The notes: generated by a model from the sequence alone, not told the origin. 64,000 nt of DNA from Solimonas flava DSM 18980 (GCF_000426685.1 NZ_KE384553.1:104656-168655); one strand, 5' to 3'; positions 36,308 to 45,731 are shown, counted from the first letter of the stretch. Numbers and translations are program-made.

Positions 36308-37333
36308 TCAGGGGCTCACGATCGCCGACGCCCAGCCGTCGGCGAAGGCCTGGCCCGATACCGGCAGGTCGATGCTGGTCGGCAGCAGGATCGAGGCGCT
36401 GGCGTCGTCGAGCCGCAAATGGTTGCGTCCGGCCGCCGCCGGCAGGCCGATCTTGAGGTTGATGACGGAATTGATCGCCGCCGCAGTGAACGGATCGCCG
36501 AAGCCGCAGCCGCTGGCGCGCGGCACCGTGAAGCTGTCGTCGACCTGCGTCGCACCTGCTACGTCGAGGCGGTTGAGCACGCCTTCCGGATAGCCGGCCG
36601 GTGTGCCGTCGAGCCGGTAGTAATTGCCGGACGCCGTGCCGGCGACGGCATTCTGCGGGCGCAGCACGATCGGGTTCTGATCCGAGCCGATGTAGCAGTT
36701 GGACCCGAGGAAGGGATGCTGCAGGTGGATCTTCACCGGCAGGTTCATGATCGGGACGCCGGTCTGCAGTGCCGCGAAGAGGTCGAACCCGGACGGCACA
36801 CCGGCCGATTCGAGCGTCGCCAGCACGCGGTTCAGATCGTTGTTGGTAATCAGCCGGCACAGCGGCGCGATCAGCAGATTGTGGCTCGTGCACAGCAGGC
36901 CGAGCAGGCCGCCGGGCACTTCGGCCGGATCGGCAAGCACGGCGCCTGTCGGCGGCGGCACGATGGCGTCGATGCCGCTGAACGTGCCGACCGGTACGGA
37001 CGCGCCGAACTGCACGTTGCTGTGTCCGGCGGTCGCCGGGGCGTTGCCGATCGCGATCGGGCCGAGCTGGATCACGCCCATCGAGCCGATCGCCAGCGAG
37101 CCGCCCGGCGAGTCGCTGGCCACGCAGATGCTCTGCGTGGTGACGCCGTCGCTTTCGAGCATCGTCGGATCGTCGACGGCACAGCGGTTGAACGGCGCCC
37201 AGCCGCCGTTGAGCGTCGGCGCCGCCTGTGCCGGTGGGGCAAGGAGCGCGGCGGCGCTTGCCGCGAGCAAGGTGCCGAGCAGCGGCAGGGCGGGCCACCA
37301 GGATGTGGACCGGGGACGCGGGTTGGTTTTCAT
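36308..37333 (-). CDS. Hypothetical secreted protein near the DUF1302 operon
   Basis: 341 residues with a long signal peptide (basic start, hydrophobic run about 17-37, cleavage near AQA-AP). The mature protein is rich in Gly, Pro and small residues, has about eight Cys (likely disulfides), and shows no known catalytic motif. It looks like an extracellular or periplasmic structural protein. It follows the smaller secreted protein gene, with a terminator-like hairpin between them. No family recognised. Confidence 0.6.
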   Translation of the reverse strand: MKTNPRPRSTSWWPALPLLGTLLAASAAALLAPPAQAAPTLNGGWAPFNRCAVDDPTMLESDGVTTQSICVASDSPGGSLAIGSMGVIQLGPIAIGNAPATAGHSNVQFGASVPVGTFSGIDAIVPPPTGAVLADPAEVPGGLLGLLCTSHNLLIAPLCRLITNNDLNRVLATLESAGVPSGFDLFAALQTGVPIMNLPVKIHLQHPFLGSNCYIGSDQNPIVLRPQNAVAGTASGNYYRLDGTPAGYPEGVLNRLDVAGATQVDDSFTVPRASGCGFGDPFTAAAINSVINLKIGLPAAAGRNHLRLDDASASILLPTSIDLPVSGQAFADGWASAIVSP

Positions 37334-37362
37334 GGCATCACGCTCCGTTTACAGCACGTCGA

Positions 37363-37400
37363 GAAAAAGGACGGCGAGGGCGCCTTGCGGGCCCTCGCCG
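37363..37400 (-). terminator. Terminator or attenuator between two secreted-protein genes
   Basis: Read leftward: CGGCGAGGGC, 7-nt loop, GCGCCCTCGCCG, then TCCTTTTTC. It ends only 30 bp before the start codon of the next gene, so it may attenuate rather than fully separate the two. Confidence 0.75.
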
Positions 37401-37416
37401 TGAACCACTCGCGGCA

Positions 37417-37962
37417 TCAGGGCGTCGACGTCAGCAGGCCCGACGGCGTGACGTTGAGCGTGAAGCCGGGGCTCGTGCAGGTGCCGGCCGGCGAGGTGCC
37501 GGTCAGCGAGAACGCCGGGATCGTCACCGTGTTGCTGCTGCCGTCGTAGACGCCCGGCACGTCGCCGTCGCAGTAGCCGAGCAGCGTCGTGAAGAGGCGT
37601 ACGCCGACGAAGGTCAGGTTGACCTTGTTGGTGCCCGGCACGCTGTCGGCGCGGATCGCCCACGGCAGGTTCTGGGCCTGCACGAGATTGCACAGGCTGC
37701 TGCCCGGCGTGAACGTCGCCGTGCTGACCTGGGCGATCTGCGTCGCCGGCGGAATCGGGAACGAGGCGATCGCGCCGCTGATGCTGAAGGTGACGTTGCA
37801 GGTGACGGGGATGTTGTTCTTCGTGATGCTGGCGCCGCTTCCTGAGGCGCTCCCCGAAGTGGCATTGACGTTGACCGTGCCCGCGAAGGCGGGGGCGGCG
37901 ACGAGGCCGGCGGCGAGGGCGGTGAGGCCGAGCAGTCGGCTGATGGTGAAAGGCAGTTTCAT
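37417..37962 (-). CDS. Hypothetical secreted beta-rich protein
   Basis: 181 residues. ATG 37962 follows a GGAG site and gives a textbook signal peptide (MKLPFTISRLLGLTALAAG, cleavage AFA-GT). The remainder is Ser/Thr/Gly-rich with alternating hydrophobic residues, four Cys and a SGSASGSGAS stretch, suggesting a beta-sandwich surface or matrix protein. It diverges from the large DUF1302 gene across a 495-bp region carrying two lux-box-like elements. Function unknown. Confidence 0.65.
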   Translation of the reverse strand: MKLPFTISRLLGLTALAAGLVAAPAFAGTVNVNATSGSASGSGASITKNNIPVTCNVTFSISGAIASFPIPPATQIAQVSTATFTPGSSLCNLVQAQNLPWAIRADSVPGTNKVNLTFVGVRLFTTLLGYCDGDVPGVYDGSSNTVTIPAFSLTGTSPAGTCTSPGFTLNVTPSGLLTSTP

Positions 37963-38215
37963 CGTTGATCTCCAGATAGGCATATGGGTCAGGTCCGGTT
38001 CGCGGCGGGTGCCGGAGTCGGTAAAGCCCTGCCAGACGCGGTAGTGGGGTCGATCCGGCGGATCGGTGCGCTGGCGAGGCGTGAGCGTTGTAGAGAGCCC
38101 GGTGGCGGGCGGTCAAACGGCGCCGTGTGTGGCCTCGGAGTGTCGAAATATTTCTTTGAATTCTTATTGTTGAACTGCTTGCGAGGCTTCGGAACGGGCT
38201 TCGGAGGTGCGCTTT

Positions 38216-38235
38216 CCCTGCCCCAAAGGACAGGC
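38216..38235 (+). promoter_or_regulatory. lux-box-like element (second copy)
   Basis: CCCTGCCCCAAAGGACAGGC matches the element at 32526 in 16 of 20 positions, including the inner GGACAGG. It lies in the 495-bp region between divergent secreted-protein and DUF1302 genes. Its distance to either start (about 222-254 bp) is large, so its role is less certain than that of the third copy. Confidence 0.55.
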
Positions 38236-38304
38236 TGTTTCCGGATGAGCGGTCGTGGCCGGGCCCGGCTGCGCCGCGCCGCCCCGGAGCACGCGCGGGC
38301 GCCG

Positions 38305-38324
38305 GCCTGCCCAAACGGACAGGT
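38305..38324 (+). promoter_or_regulatory. lux-box-like element (third copy) with -10
   Basis: GCCTGCCCAAACGGACAGGT matches the element at 32526 in 17 of 20 positions. A CAATAT sequence at 38346-38351 falls where a -10 would be if the box is centred near -42, giving a start near 38357 and a leader of about 100 nt to the DUF1302 start codon. Confidence 0.65.
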
Positions 38325-38400
38325 GTCCGCGCGGGCCTGCACACCCAATATCCCGGCACCCGGCTGGCCGTATCAGGAAAACCGCCTTTTACGAAAAGAA

Positions 38401-38419
38401 CCCGCCCGACGAGGCGGGC
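38401..38419. promoter_or_regulatory. Hairpin in the DUF1302 leader
   Basis: CCCGCC-CGACGA-GGCGGG. On the minus strand it is followed by TTCTTTTC and so resembles a leftward terminator, yet no leftward gene ends here. In the rightward transcript it would be a 5' leader hairpin about 40 nt before the start codon. Confidence 0.45.
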
Positions 38420-38457
38420 AGCCGACAACCGATCAGAACGCGGGAGGAGAACGGGAC

Positions 38458-40728
38458 ATGCAGATCAACAGTCCGGCAGGTGGCGGCGTGCGGAGGCTCG
38501 CGCTGGTGTTCGCGGCGGTGCTCGGTACGCCGGTCGCGCAAGCGGCGGATTTCAATTTCAGCGATGAGCAATGGGGCGATTTCCGCTTCAGCTGGAACAA
38601 TCGCGTGACGCTCGGCGCGGCGATGCGCATGCAGCACCAGGACGAGCGCATCATCGACAAGCAGAACGTGCCGGGCCAGGCGACGTTCTGTGCGGAAACG
38701 CCGGCCAGCGTGCCGGGCCTGGAAGGACAGAACGGCGACTGCAAGTCGCTGGCGGGCGATCCGCTGCCGAGCCAGATCCTGCGCAGCGCGCGCGGCGGCT
38801 ACAACATCAACGGCGACGACGGCGACCTGAACTACGACAAGGGCGATATCACCTACAGCGGTATCTCGCTGCGCTCGACGTTCAGCGGCTCGTGGCGCAA
38901 TTACACGCTGAAGGTCGGCGGCCTCGGTTTCTACGACCCGGTCAACTACGACTTCAAGACGCATTCGCGCGATCTGGAGTATCCGGGGCGTAATACCGAT
39001 ACCGGTACGGTGCTGCTGCAGCGTTCCGACAAGCGGCCGGCGGACCTGGAGCGGGCGGCCGGCCTGCGCGCGCAGCTGCTGGAAGCCTATATCTCCGGCG
39101 TGTTCAAGCTCGGCGGCGAGCACGAGCTGACGCTGGCGGTCGGCCAGCAGTACCTGCGCTGGGGCGAGAGCACCTTCATGCTGTTCAACAACCTGAACCA
39201 GATCAATCCGATCTCGGCGCCGCTGTATCGGCTGCCCGGCTCGGAGGTGAAGGACGCCTATCTGCCGACCAATCTCGTCAGCGCGAGCATCGACCTGAGC
39301 CCCAAGCTCACGCTCAGCGGCTTTTACCAGCTGCACTGGGCGCCGACCGAGCCGGACGTGGCCGGCACCTTCATGTCGATCTCCGACGTCGCCGGCGGCG
39401 GCGACGGTCCGACGCCGATCTATTTGGGGCAGGGTCAGTACCCGGAGGATCCGCTGGGGCAGTACTACCCGACAGTGGCTGATGCGGCCTACACCACCGG
39501 CACGCGCACCGCATACCTGCTCGGTGAGCACTACGGGGACCCGCGCAATAGCGGCCAGTTCGGTTTCCGACTCGACTACTACGCGGACTGGCTCAGCGGC
39601 GGCACCGAGCTGAGCCTGTACGGCATGAACATCCACAGCCGCCTGCCGTACTACAGCGCCTACGCCTCCATCCAGTCCTGCTTCCATCCCGAAGAGTTCC
39701 AGAAGGGTGGAGGGTACGCAGAAGCTTTCAGCAGTTGCATCGATATGTACGGCACCGATTTTAATACGCCGGAAGGATTCGAAGCGCTGCGCCGCTACTA
39801 CTCGTATCCGGCTGATTCGATGAAGCCCTTTCTCGAATATCCGGAAGACATTCATATCTTTGGTGCCAGCTTCAACACCAATGTCGGCGACTGGTCGCTG
39901 GCCGGCGAGATCGCCTACAGCCCGAACCAGCCGGCGCAGATCAGCTATGTCGATGTGACCTACGCGGCGCTCCAGCCGGCGTTCCCGGACACGCCGGAAG
40001 ATGGCGGCTTCGGCTCCGCTCCCAATATGTTCTTCATCCAGGCGCCGACCAACCGGGTCTACATCCCGGACTACGTGGAAACGCTCTACCGCGGTCACGA
40101 CGTCGAAGCCGGCGACTACGTAAAGGGCTACGAGCGCCTGAAAGTCGGGCAGATCAGCCTGACCGGCATTCGTATCTTCTCCGGCAGCAACTTCCTGCAT
40201 GCCGACCAGATCCTGTTCGTCGGCGAGCTGGCCGCGGTCCGGGTCTTCGATCTGCCGTCGATCGACAAGCTGCAGTTCGAGGGCGGTACCGGCCGCAACC
40301 TGCACTGGGGCGTCGCGCAGACGGACTACGACCCGAACGCGCCTTATGCGGGCACGCCGGAGAACTTCTATTTCGACCGCCAGGTCAGTCCGCTCGACAC
40401 CGCCAACCCCGAGCATGCAAGCCGCAAGGACTTCGCCAGCGCCTTCGCCTGGGGCTACCGCGCGCGTCTGACGGCGACCTACAACGACGTGTTCTACGGC
40501 GTCGGCCTGGTGCCGGGCATCGAGATCTGGCACGACGTGCACGGCACTTCGATCTCGCCGGGACAGGACTTCGTCGAGGACCGCATCCAGACCACGGTCT
40601 CGAACGAATTCAAGTTCACGCAGAACTTCAGCGGCCTGGCGCGCTACGTGATCTTCTCCGGCGGCGGTTATCGCAACCTGCGCATCGACCGCGATTATGC
40701 CGAGCTGTCGTTCACCTACGCGTTCTGA
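38458..40728 (+). CDS. DUF1302 family outer-membrane protein (large copy)
   Basis: 756 residues. GGGAGGAG precedes ATG 38458; signal peptide ends near AQA-AD. The DUF1302 hallmarks are present: WNNRVTLGAAMRMQ, NINGDDGDLNYDKGD, VGQQYLRWGEST (about 235), ELSLYGMNIHSRLPYYS and a C-terminal LSFTYAF typical of outer-membrane barrels. It is about 150 residues longer than the copy at 534, with extra loops in the middle. It begins the DUF1302-DUF1329-YCF48-MMPL series. Family role is not established; the set looks like an envelope-spanning transport system. Confidence 0.87.
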   Translation: MQINSPAGGGVRRLALVFAAVLGTPVAQAADFNFSDEQWGDFRFSWNNRVTLGAAMRMQHQDERIIDKQNVPGQATFCAETPASVPGLEGQNGDCKSLAGDPLPSQILRSARGGYNINGDDGDLNYDKGDITYSGISLRSTFSGSWRNYTLKVGGLGFYDPVNYDFKTHSRDLEYPGRNTDTGTVLLQRSDKRPADLERAAGLRAQLLEAYISGVFKLGGEHELTLAVGQQYLRWGESTFMLFNNLNQINPISAPLYRLPGSEVKDAYLPTNLVSASIDLSPKLTLSGFYQLHWAPTEPDVAGTFMSISDVAGGGDGPTPIYLGQGQYPEDPLGQYYPTVADAAYTTGTRTAYLLGEHYGDPRNSGQFGFRLDYYADWLSGGTELSLYGMNIHSRLPYYSAYASIQSCFHPEEFQKGGGYAEAFSSCIDMYGTDFNTPEGFEALRRYYSYPADSMKPFLEYPEDIHIFGASFNTNVGDWSLAGEIAYSPNQPAQISYVDVTYAALQPAFPDTPEDGGFGSAPNMFFIQAPTNRVYIPDYVETLYRGHDVEAGDYVKGYERLKVGQISLTGIRIFSGSNFLHADQILFVGELAAVRVFDLPSIDKLQFEGGTGRNLHWGVAQTDYDPNAPYAGTPENFYFDRQVSPLDTANPEHASRKDFASAFAWGYRARLTATYNDVFYGVGLVPGIEIWHDVHGTSISPGQDFVEDRIQTTVSNEFKFTQNFSGLARYVIFSGGGYRNLRIDRDYAELSFTYAF

Positions 40729-40777
40729 ACGGGCCGTCGCCGCATACAACTACGAGATCTTTCTGAAGGAGAGCGCC

Positions 40778-42196
40778 ATGCGATTTTCGCGCGCGATGTT
40801 GCGTTGGACGATGTGCACGCTGCTGCTGTGCGGCGTGTCGGGACCGGCGGTGGCCAAGGTCAGCGAGGCCGAGGCGGCACAGCTCGGCAAGACGCTGACG
40901 CCGCTCGGCGCCGAGCCGGGGCCGAATCAGGACGGCACGATTCCGGCGTGGAAGGGCGCCGCCGTCTTCACGGAGGAGCAGAAGCATTACACCTACGCGC
41001 AGCTGGAGAAGCTGCGCAAGACCGATCCGGACCGCCTGAACATGACGCGGACCGCGCAGGGCGAGGCGGTCGACAAGCCGCTGTTCACGATCACGGCGCA
41101 GAACTACACGCAGTACGCCGAGCATCTGAGCGCCGGTCACCAGGAGATGTTCCGGCGCTATCCGGACTACAAGATGATCGTCTATCCGTCGGTGCGCGGG
41201 CATTTCGCGCCGGAGGAGATCAACGAAGCGGTGAAGTACAACGCGACGCACGCCGAGCTGGACGGCACCGACGACATCAGCGGCGCACGCCTGGCGACGC
41301 CGTTCCCGATTCCGAAGAACGGCGCCGAGGTGATGTGGAACAACCGCCTGAAGTTCCGCGGCGTGTCGGCGGTGCGGCGCTACAACAATCAGGCGATCGT
41401 CGACGCCGACGGCAGCTTCCAGATCTCCAAGCTGATCGAGGACGTGCGCTTCGAGTACGGCAACCTCAAGGACAAGAGCCGCGAGAACAACGTCATCGTC
41501 TACTACCTGCAGCGCACGCTGTCGCCGGCGCGCGTCGCCGGGCAGATCACGCTGGTGCACGAGATCTTCGGCAAGGGCACCAGCGGCCGCAACGCGTGGA
41601 TCTACAACCCGGGTCTGGCGCGTGTGAACCGCGCGCCGGAAGTCGGTTTCGACAATCCCTCGCTCGGGTCGGACGGCCTGCAGTTCAACGACCAGATCGA
41701 CATGTTCAACGGCTCGCTGTCGCGCTACGACTGGAAGCTGATCGGTAAGCGGGAGATCTACATCCCCTACAACGCGTACACGATGAGCGACCCGCGCTAC
41801 AAGTACAAGGACATCATCCGCAAGGGGCACATCAACCAGGATCTGGCGCGCTATGAACTGCACCGCGTCTGGGTCGTCGAGGCCAACCTGCGTCCGGGCC
41901 ACGCGCACCAGTTCAAGCGCCGCACCTTCTATCTCGACGAGGACTCCTGGACCCTGTCGCTGGTCGACTGCTACGACAATCGCGACAAGCTGTGGAAGCT
42001 GCAGGAAGGTCACGTCATCACGCTGCCGTTCCTGCCTGGTTCGACCACCGTTCCGGAAGTGATCTATGACCTGCAGAGCGGTCGCTACTTCATCACGGCG
42101 ATGGTCAACGAAGACAACGTCAACAACTTCGAGCTGAGCTTCGACCGCGAGTACTTCCTGCCGAAGAACCTGCGCAGCCTCGGCGAGCGCCGCTGA
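40778..42196 (+). CDS. DUF1329 family periplasmic protein
   Basis: 472 residues, AAGGAGAG before ATG 40778, signal peptide ending near AVA-KV. DUF1329 features are LGKTLTPLGAEPGPNQDGTIPAWKG split around a conserved G-A-E-x-x-x-N-x-D-G-T-I-P-x-W block at about residues 45-60, AGRVNRAPE-like ARVNRAPEVGFD, and the final YDWKLIGKREIYIPYN region. The fold is related to outer-membrane lipoprotein-sorting (LolA/LolB-like) families, so binding a lipid ligand is a reasonable family-based inference. It lies 49 bp after DUF1302, same operon. Confidence 0.88.
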   Translation: MRFSRAMLRWTMCTLLLCGVSGPAVAKVSEAEAAQLGKTLTPLGAEPGPNQDGTIPAWKGAAVFTEEQKHYTYAQLEKLRKTDPDRLNMTRTAQGEAVDKPLFTITAQNYTQYAEHLSAGHQEMFRRYPDYKMIVYPSVRGHFAPEEINEAVKYNATHAELDGTDDISGARLATPFPIPKNGAEVMWNNRLKFRGVSAVRRYNNQAIVDADGSFQISKLIEDVRFEYGNLKDKSRENNVIVYYLQRTLSPARVAGQITLVHEIFGKGTSGRNAWIYNPGLARVNRAPEVGFDNPSLGSDGLQFNDQIDMFNGSLSRYDWKLIGKREIYIPYNAYTMSDPRYKYKDIIRKGHINQDLARYELHRVWVVEANLRPGHAHQFKRRTFYLDEDSWTLSLVDCYDNRDKLWKLQEGHVITLPFLPGSTTVPEVIYDLQSGRYFITAMVNEDNVNNFELSFDREYFLPKNLRSLGERR

Positions 42197-42216
42197 AGCG
42201 CAACGACGGAACGAAG

Positions 42217-43317
42217 ATGGACGATCGCATGAAGCGAAGAAGTCTTGCGGCGCTGGTCGTGGCCGCGGTCTGGTTCGCCGCCGGCGCGGCGCGTGCCGAT
42301 GATCCAGCGCAGGACCCGGCGCAGGCGCAGCGGGCGCCGCGCCCGGCGCTGATGGCGCCGCTCGCGGCGTCCGCGCCGCTGCTGGATCTGGCGCGGGCCG
42401 GACGGCGGCTGGTGGCGGTCGGCGCGCGCGGCAACATTGTGGTCTCGGACGACGGCCGCGACTGGCAGCAGGTGCACAGCCCGGTCGACGTGATGCTGAC
42501 GCGCGTGTTCTTCCTCGACGCGCGCCGGGGCTGGGCGGTCGGCTACGACGGCGCGATCCTGCAAACCGGCGACGGCGGGCGGCACTGGTCGGTGCAGCGC
42601 TGGGTGCCGGACCGCGGTCCGCTGTACGACGTACTGTTTCTCGATGCGCAGCGCGGCTTCGCGGTCGGCAGCTATGGAGCGCTGCTGCGCAGCGACGACG
42701 GCGGCGCGCACTGGCAGGAGATCGACAGCCCGATCCGCGAGCCGGGCCTGCACTTCAACGCGATCGCGCGGCTTGCCGACGGCACGCTGTTCATCGCCGG
42801 CGAGCGCGGCATGCTGGCGCGTTCGGCCGACGAGGGGGCGAGCTGGACGATGCTGGATTCGCCGTACCGCGGCTCGATGTTCGGCGTGCTGCCGAGCGGC
42901 GCGCACGGCGCGATGATCTTCGGTCTGCGCGGCTCGATCTACGTCACCGACGACGCGCGCGCGGTGCGCAGCATCGCCGTCGACGGCTGGGACGAATTCG
43001 ACCGCGAGACGGTGAGCGATCCGGCGGCGCTCGCCGCACTCGGCTGGCGGCACGTGGACAGTCCGTCGCACGAGAGTCTGTTCCGCGGCATCGCCGACGG
43101 CGATCAGGCGCTGCTGACCGGCGTCAACGGCGTCGTGCTGCAGGTGCCGGCCGATGGCGGCCCGGTGCGGGCGCTGGCCAGCGCCGAGAACGAAACGCTG
43201 TCGGGGCTGCAGCCGTTCGACGGACAGTGGATCGCCGTCGGCCTGCGCGGCGCGCGCGCGCTGCCGGTGGTCGCCGCCACGAGCCCGCGACTGGCGACGG
43301 CGGGAGCGAAGCCATGA
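42217..43317 (+). CDS. YCF48-like beta-propeller protein
   Basis: 366 residues with a signal peptide (about 1-27). Repeated blades carry the YCF48/BNR pattern: IVVSDDGRDWQQV, GAILQTGDGGRHWS, GALLRSDDGGAHWQEI and GMLARSADEGASWTML. The plant and cyanobacterial YCF48 (Hcf136) is a photosystem assembly factor. In non-photosynthetic proteobacteria these proteins occur with MMPL transporters, probably as periplasmic partners. The stop overlaps the MMPL start (ATGA). ATG 42217 or 42229 could be used. Confidence 0.85.
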   Translation: MDDRMKRRSLAALVVAAVWFAAGAARADDPAQDPAQAQRAPRPALMAPLAASAPLLDLARAGRRLVAVGARGNIVVSDDGRDWQQVHSPVDVMLTRVFFLDARRGWAVGYDGAILQTGDGGRHWSVQRWVPDRGPLYDVLFLDAQRGFAVGSYGALLRSDDGGAHWQEIDSPIREPGLHFNAIARLADGTLFIAGERGMLARSADEGASWTMLDSPYRGSMFGVLPSGAHGAMIFGLRGSIYVTDDARAVRSIAVDGWDEFDRETVSDPAALAALGWRHVDSPSHESLFRGIADGDQALLTGVNGVVLQVPADGGPVRALASAENETLSGLQPFDGQWIAVGLRGARALPVVAATSPRLATAGAKP

Positions 43318-45722
43318 GCGGGCCGGGCATGTCGCAGAACTCGGTGGCGCGGCACATCCTGCGCCTCGTCGAGCCGATCATCTTCGGTCACCGGCGGGCG
43401 CTGCTGATCGTGCTCGGCGTGGCGACGCTGCTGCTGGCCTGGCAGGCGTCGATGCTCAAGCCGCAGGCCGGCTGGCTGAAGATGGTGCCGCAACAGCATC
43501 CGTACATGCAGGTCTTCCTCAAGCACTACGCCAGCTTCGGCGGCGCCAACACCATCGTCGTTGCGCTCAAGGCCCGGCACGGCACCATTTACGAACCGCA
43601 GTTCATGGATCGACTGCGCCAGGTCACCGATGCGGTGTTCTTCGTGCCCGGTGTCGACCGCTCGCGCGTCAAGTCGATCTTCACGCCGAACACGATCTAC
43701 GTCGACGTGATCGAGGACGGGCTTGCCGGCGCCACCGTCGTGCCCGGCGACTACGCGCCGACGCCGGAGATGGTCCAGCGCATTCGCGCCAACGTCGGCA
43801 AGGCCAACGTCATCGGCCGCCTGGTATCGGAAGACGAAACCTCGGCGCTGGTGCTGGCCGAACTGCAGGATCTCGATCCGGTCAGCCGCGCGCCGCTCGA
43901 CTACGTCGCCGTCGGCCGGCAGCTCGAAAAGATCCGCGAGCAGTTCGAGGACGACCGGGTCAGCGTCGAGATCATCGGCTTCGCCAAGGTCGTGCACGAC
44001 ATGACCGAGGCCTCGGTCGAGGTGGCGATGTTCTTCGTCGTCGCGCTGCTGTGCATGGCGCTGCTGCTGTGGATCTACATCGGCTCGCTGTCGCTGGCGA
44101 TGATCGTGCTGCTGACCTCGCTGGTCGCCTGCGTCTGGGAGCTGGGCCTGCTGCACCTCGTCGGCTACGGGCTCGATCCGTTCGCGATGCTGGTGCCGTT
44201 CCTGATCATGGCGGTTTCGGTCAGCCACGGCGTGCAGTACGTCAACGCCTGGGCCAACGAGATCTCGACACGTGGCGCGACCGGCTACCAGGCCTCGCTG
44301 GCGACCTTCCGCGCGCTGGCGATCCCCGGCGTGGTGGCGCTGCTGACCAACGTCGCCGGCTTCTCGACGATCTACCTGATCGACATCGACGTGATCCGCG
44401 AGATGTCGATCAACGCCGCGTTCGGCATGGCCGGCGTGATTCTCGTCAACAAGGCCTTGCTGCCGGCGGTGCTGTCGTATCTGCGCCTGCCGAACGTCGA
44501 GAAGTTCCGCCATGCGCAGGCGGTGCGCGAGCGCATCGGCGACGCGGTGTTCCGGCGCATGTCGGTGCTGACCGAGCGCGGTCCGGCGATCGCCGTGATC
44601 TGCGTCTGCATCGGCCTCGCCGTCTACGGCGCGCTGCGCTATCCGCAGGTGCAGATCGGCGATACCACCGAGGGCGTGCCGGAGCTGCGTCCGGACTCGC
44701 GCTTCAACCGCGACGCCCGGCAGATCGCGCGCGACTTCTGGCTCAGCACCGATATCTTCACGGTGGTGGCGGAGACTTTTCCGGACGCCTGCATCGACTA
44801 TCGGGCGATGGCCGAGATCGACCGCTTCGCCTGGTATCTGCGTAACACCGCGGGCGTGCGCGACGTGTTCACGCTGTTCGATATGTCGAAGCTCGCCTAT
44901 GCCGGCCTCAACGAGGGGCGTCTCAACGCGCAGGTGATTCCGCGCGACAAGTACTCGCTGGCGCAGTCGACGGCGCTGGTGCCGACCACCACCGGCCTGC
45001 TGAACAAGGATTGCAGCGCGCTGGCGATCCAGGCCTACACGACCGACCACAAGGCCTCGACCCTGGCCGGCATCGTCGAAGCCGTGAAGCGCTACGAGGC
45101 GGGCGAGAACCAGGACCGCCGCGTGCAGTTCCGGCTGGCGTCCGGCAACAACGGCGTGATGGCGGCGACCAACGAGGAGGTGCGCCGCAACGAGCTGCCG
45201 GTGGTGATCTACGTGTACGCGGTGGTGCTGCTGTTCCTGTGGCTGTCGTTCCGCACCGTGTCCGGCGTGCTCTGCGTCGGCCTGCCGCTGGCGCTGGTGA
45301 CGCTGCTCGGCTACGCGCTGATGGTCGAGATGGGCATCGGCCTGAAGGTGGCGACGCTGCCGGTGCTGGCTTTCGCCTGCGGCATCGGCGTCGACTACGG
45401 CATCTACAGCTATTCGACGGTCGCCGCCGGCATGCGGCGCGGCCTGAGCCTGCGCGACGCCTATTACGAGAAGATGCGTTCGACCGGCAAGGCGACGCTG
45501 TTCACCGGCGTCGGCCTGGCCAGCGGCGTGGCGATGTGGATCTTCTCCAAGCTGCAATTCCAGCGCGACATGGGCATCCTGCTGGTGTTCGGCTTCACCG
45601 CCAACATGATCGGCGCGATCGTCGTGCTGCCGGCGCTGGCGCACTTCCTGGCGCGCGAGGAATACCGGCACCGCAACAAGGACCTCACGGTCGGCGCCGA
45701 GGAGGCTTTCCAGCCGCGCTAG
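43314..45722 (+). CDS. MMPL/RND-type transporter
   Basis: 802 residues, inner-membrane, about 12 transmembrane helices in two repeats (first block about 27-45 plus 240-400, second about 425-445 plus 625-790), each with a large periplasmic domain. The MMPL/HAE3-like motifs are FLIMAVSVSHGVQYVN and its counterpart LAFACGIGVDYGIYSYS, which carry the proton-relay Asp and Ser residues. Proteins of this class move lipids, hopanoids or fatty-acid derivatives. With the outer-membrane DUF1302 and lipid-binding-like DUF1329 partners it could form a lipid export route. Its stop is 9 bp from the convergent mgtE stop. Confidence 0.87.
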   Translation: MSGPGMSQNSVARHILRLVEPIIFGHRRALLIVLGVATLLLAWQASMLKPQAGWLKMVPQQHPYMQVFLKHYASFGGANTIVVALKARHGTIYEPQFMDRLRQVTDAVFFVPGVDRSRVKSIFTPNTIYVDVIEDGLAGATVVPGDYAPTPEMVQRIRANVGKANVIGRLVSEDETSALVLAELQDLDPVSRAPLDYVAVGRQLEKIREQFEDDRVSVEIIGFAKVVHDMTEASVEVAMFFVVALLCMALLLWIYIGSLSLAMIVLLTSLVACVWELGLLHLVGYGLDPFAMLVPFLIMAVSVSHGVQYVNAWANEISTRGATGYQASLATFRALAIPGVVALLTNVAGFSTIYLIDIDVIREMSINAAFGMAGVILVNKALLPAVLSYLRLPNVEKFRHAQAVRERIGDAVFRRMSVLTERGPAIAVICVCIGLAVYGALRYPQVQIGDTTEGVPELRPDSRFNRDARQIARDFWLSTDIFTVVAETFPDACIDYRAMAEIDRFAWYLRNTAGVRDVFTLFDMSKLAYAGLNEGRLNAQVIPRDKYSLAQSTALVPTTTGLLNKDCSALAIQAYTTDHKASTLAGIVEAVKRYEAGENQDRRVQFRLASGNNGVMAATNEEVRRNELPVVIYVYAVVLLFLWLSFRTVSGVLCVGLPLALVTLLGYALMVEMGIGLKVATLPVLAFACGIGVDYGIYSYSTVAAGMRRGLSLRDAYYEKMRSTGKATLFTGVGLASGVAMWIFSKLQFQRDMGILLVFGFTANMIGAIVVLPALAHFLAREEYRHRNKDLTVGAEEAFQPR

Positions 45723-45731
45723 CGCCGTCGC

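Noticed and set aside
38401-38419. Hairpin as the terminator of a leftward gene
   Set aside because: No leftward gene ends at this point; the nearest coding sequence to the right is rightward. Kept only as a leader hairpin.
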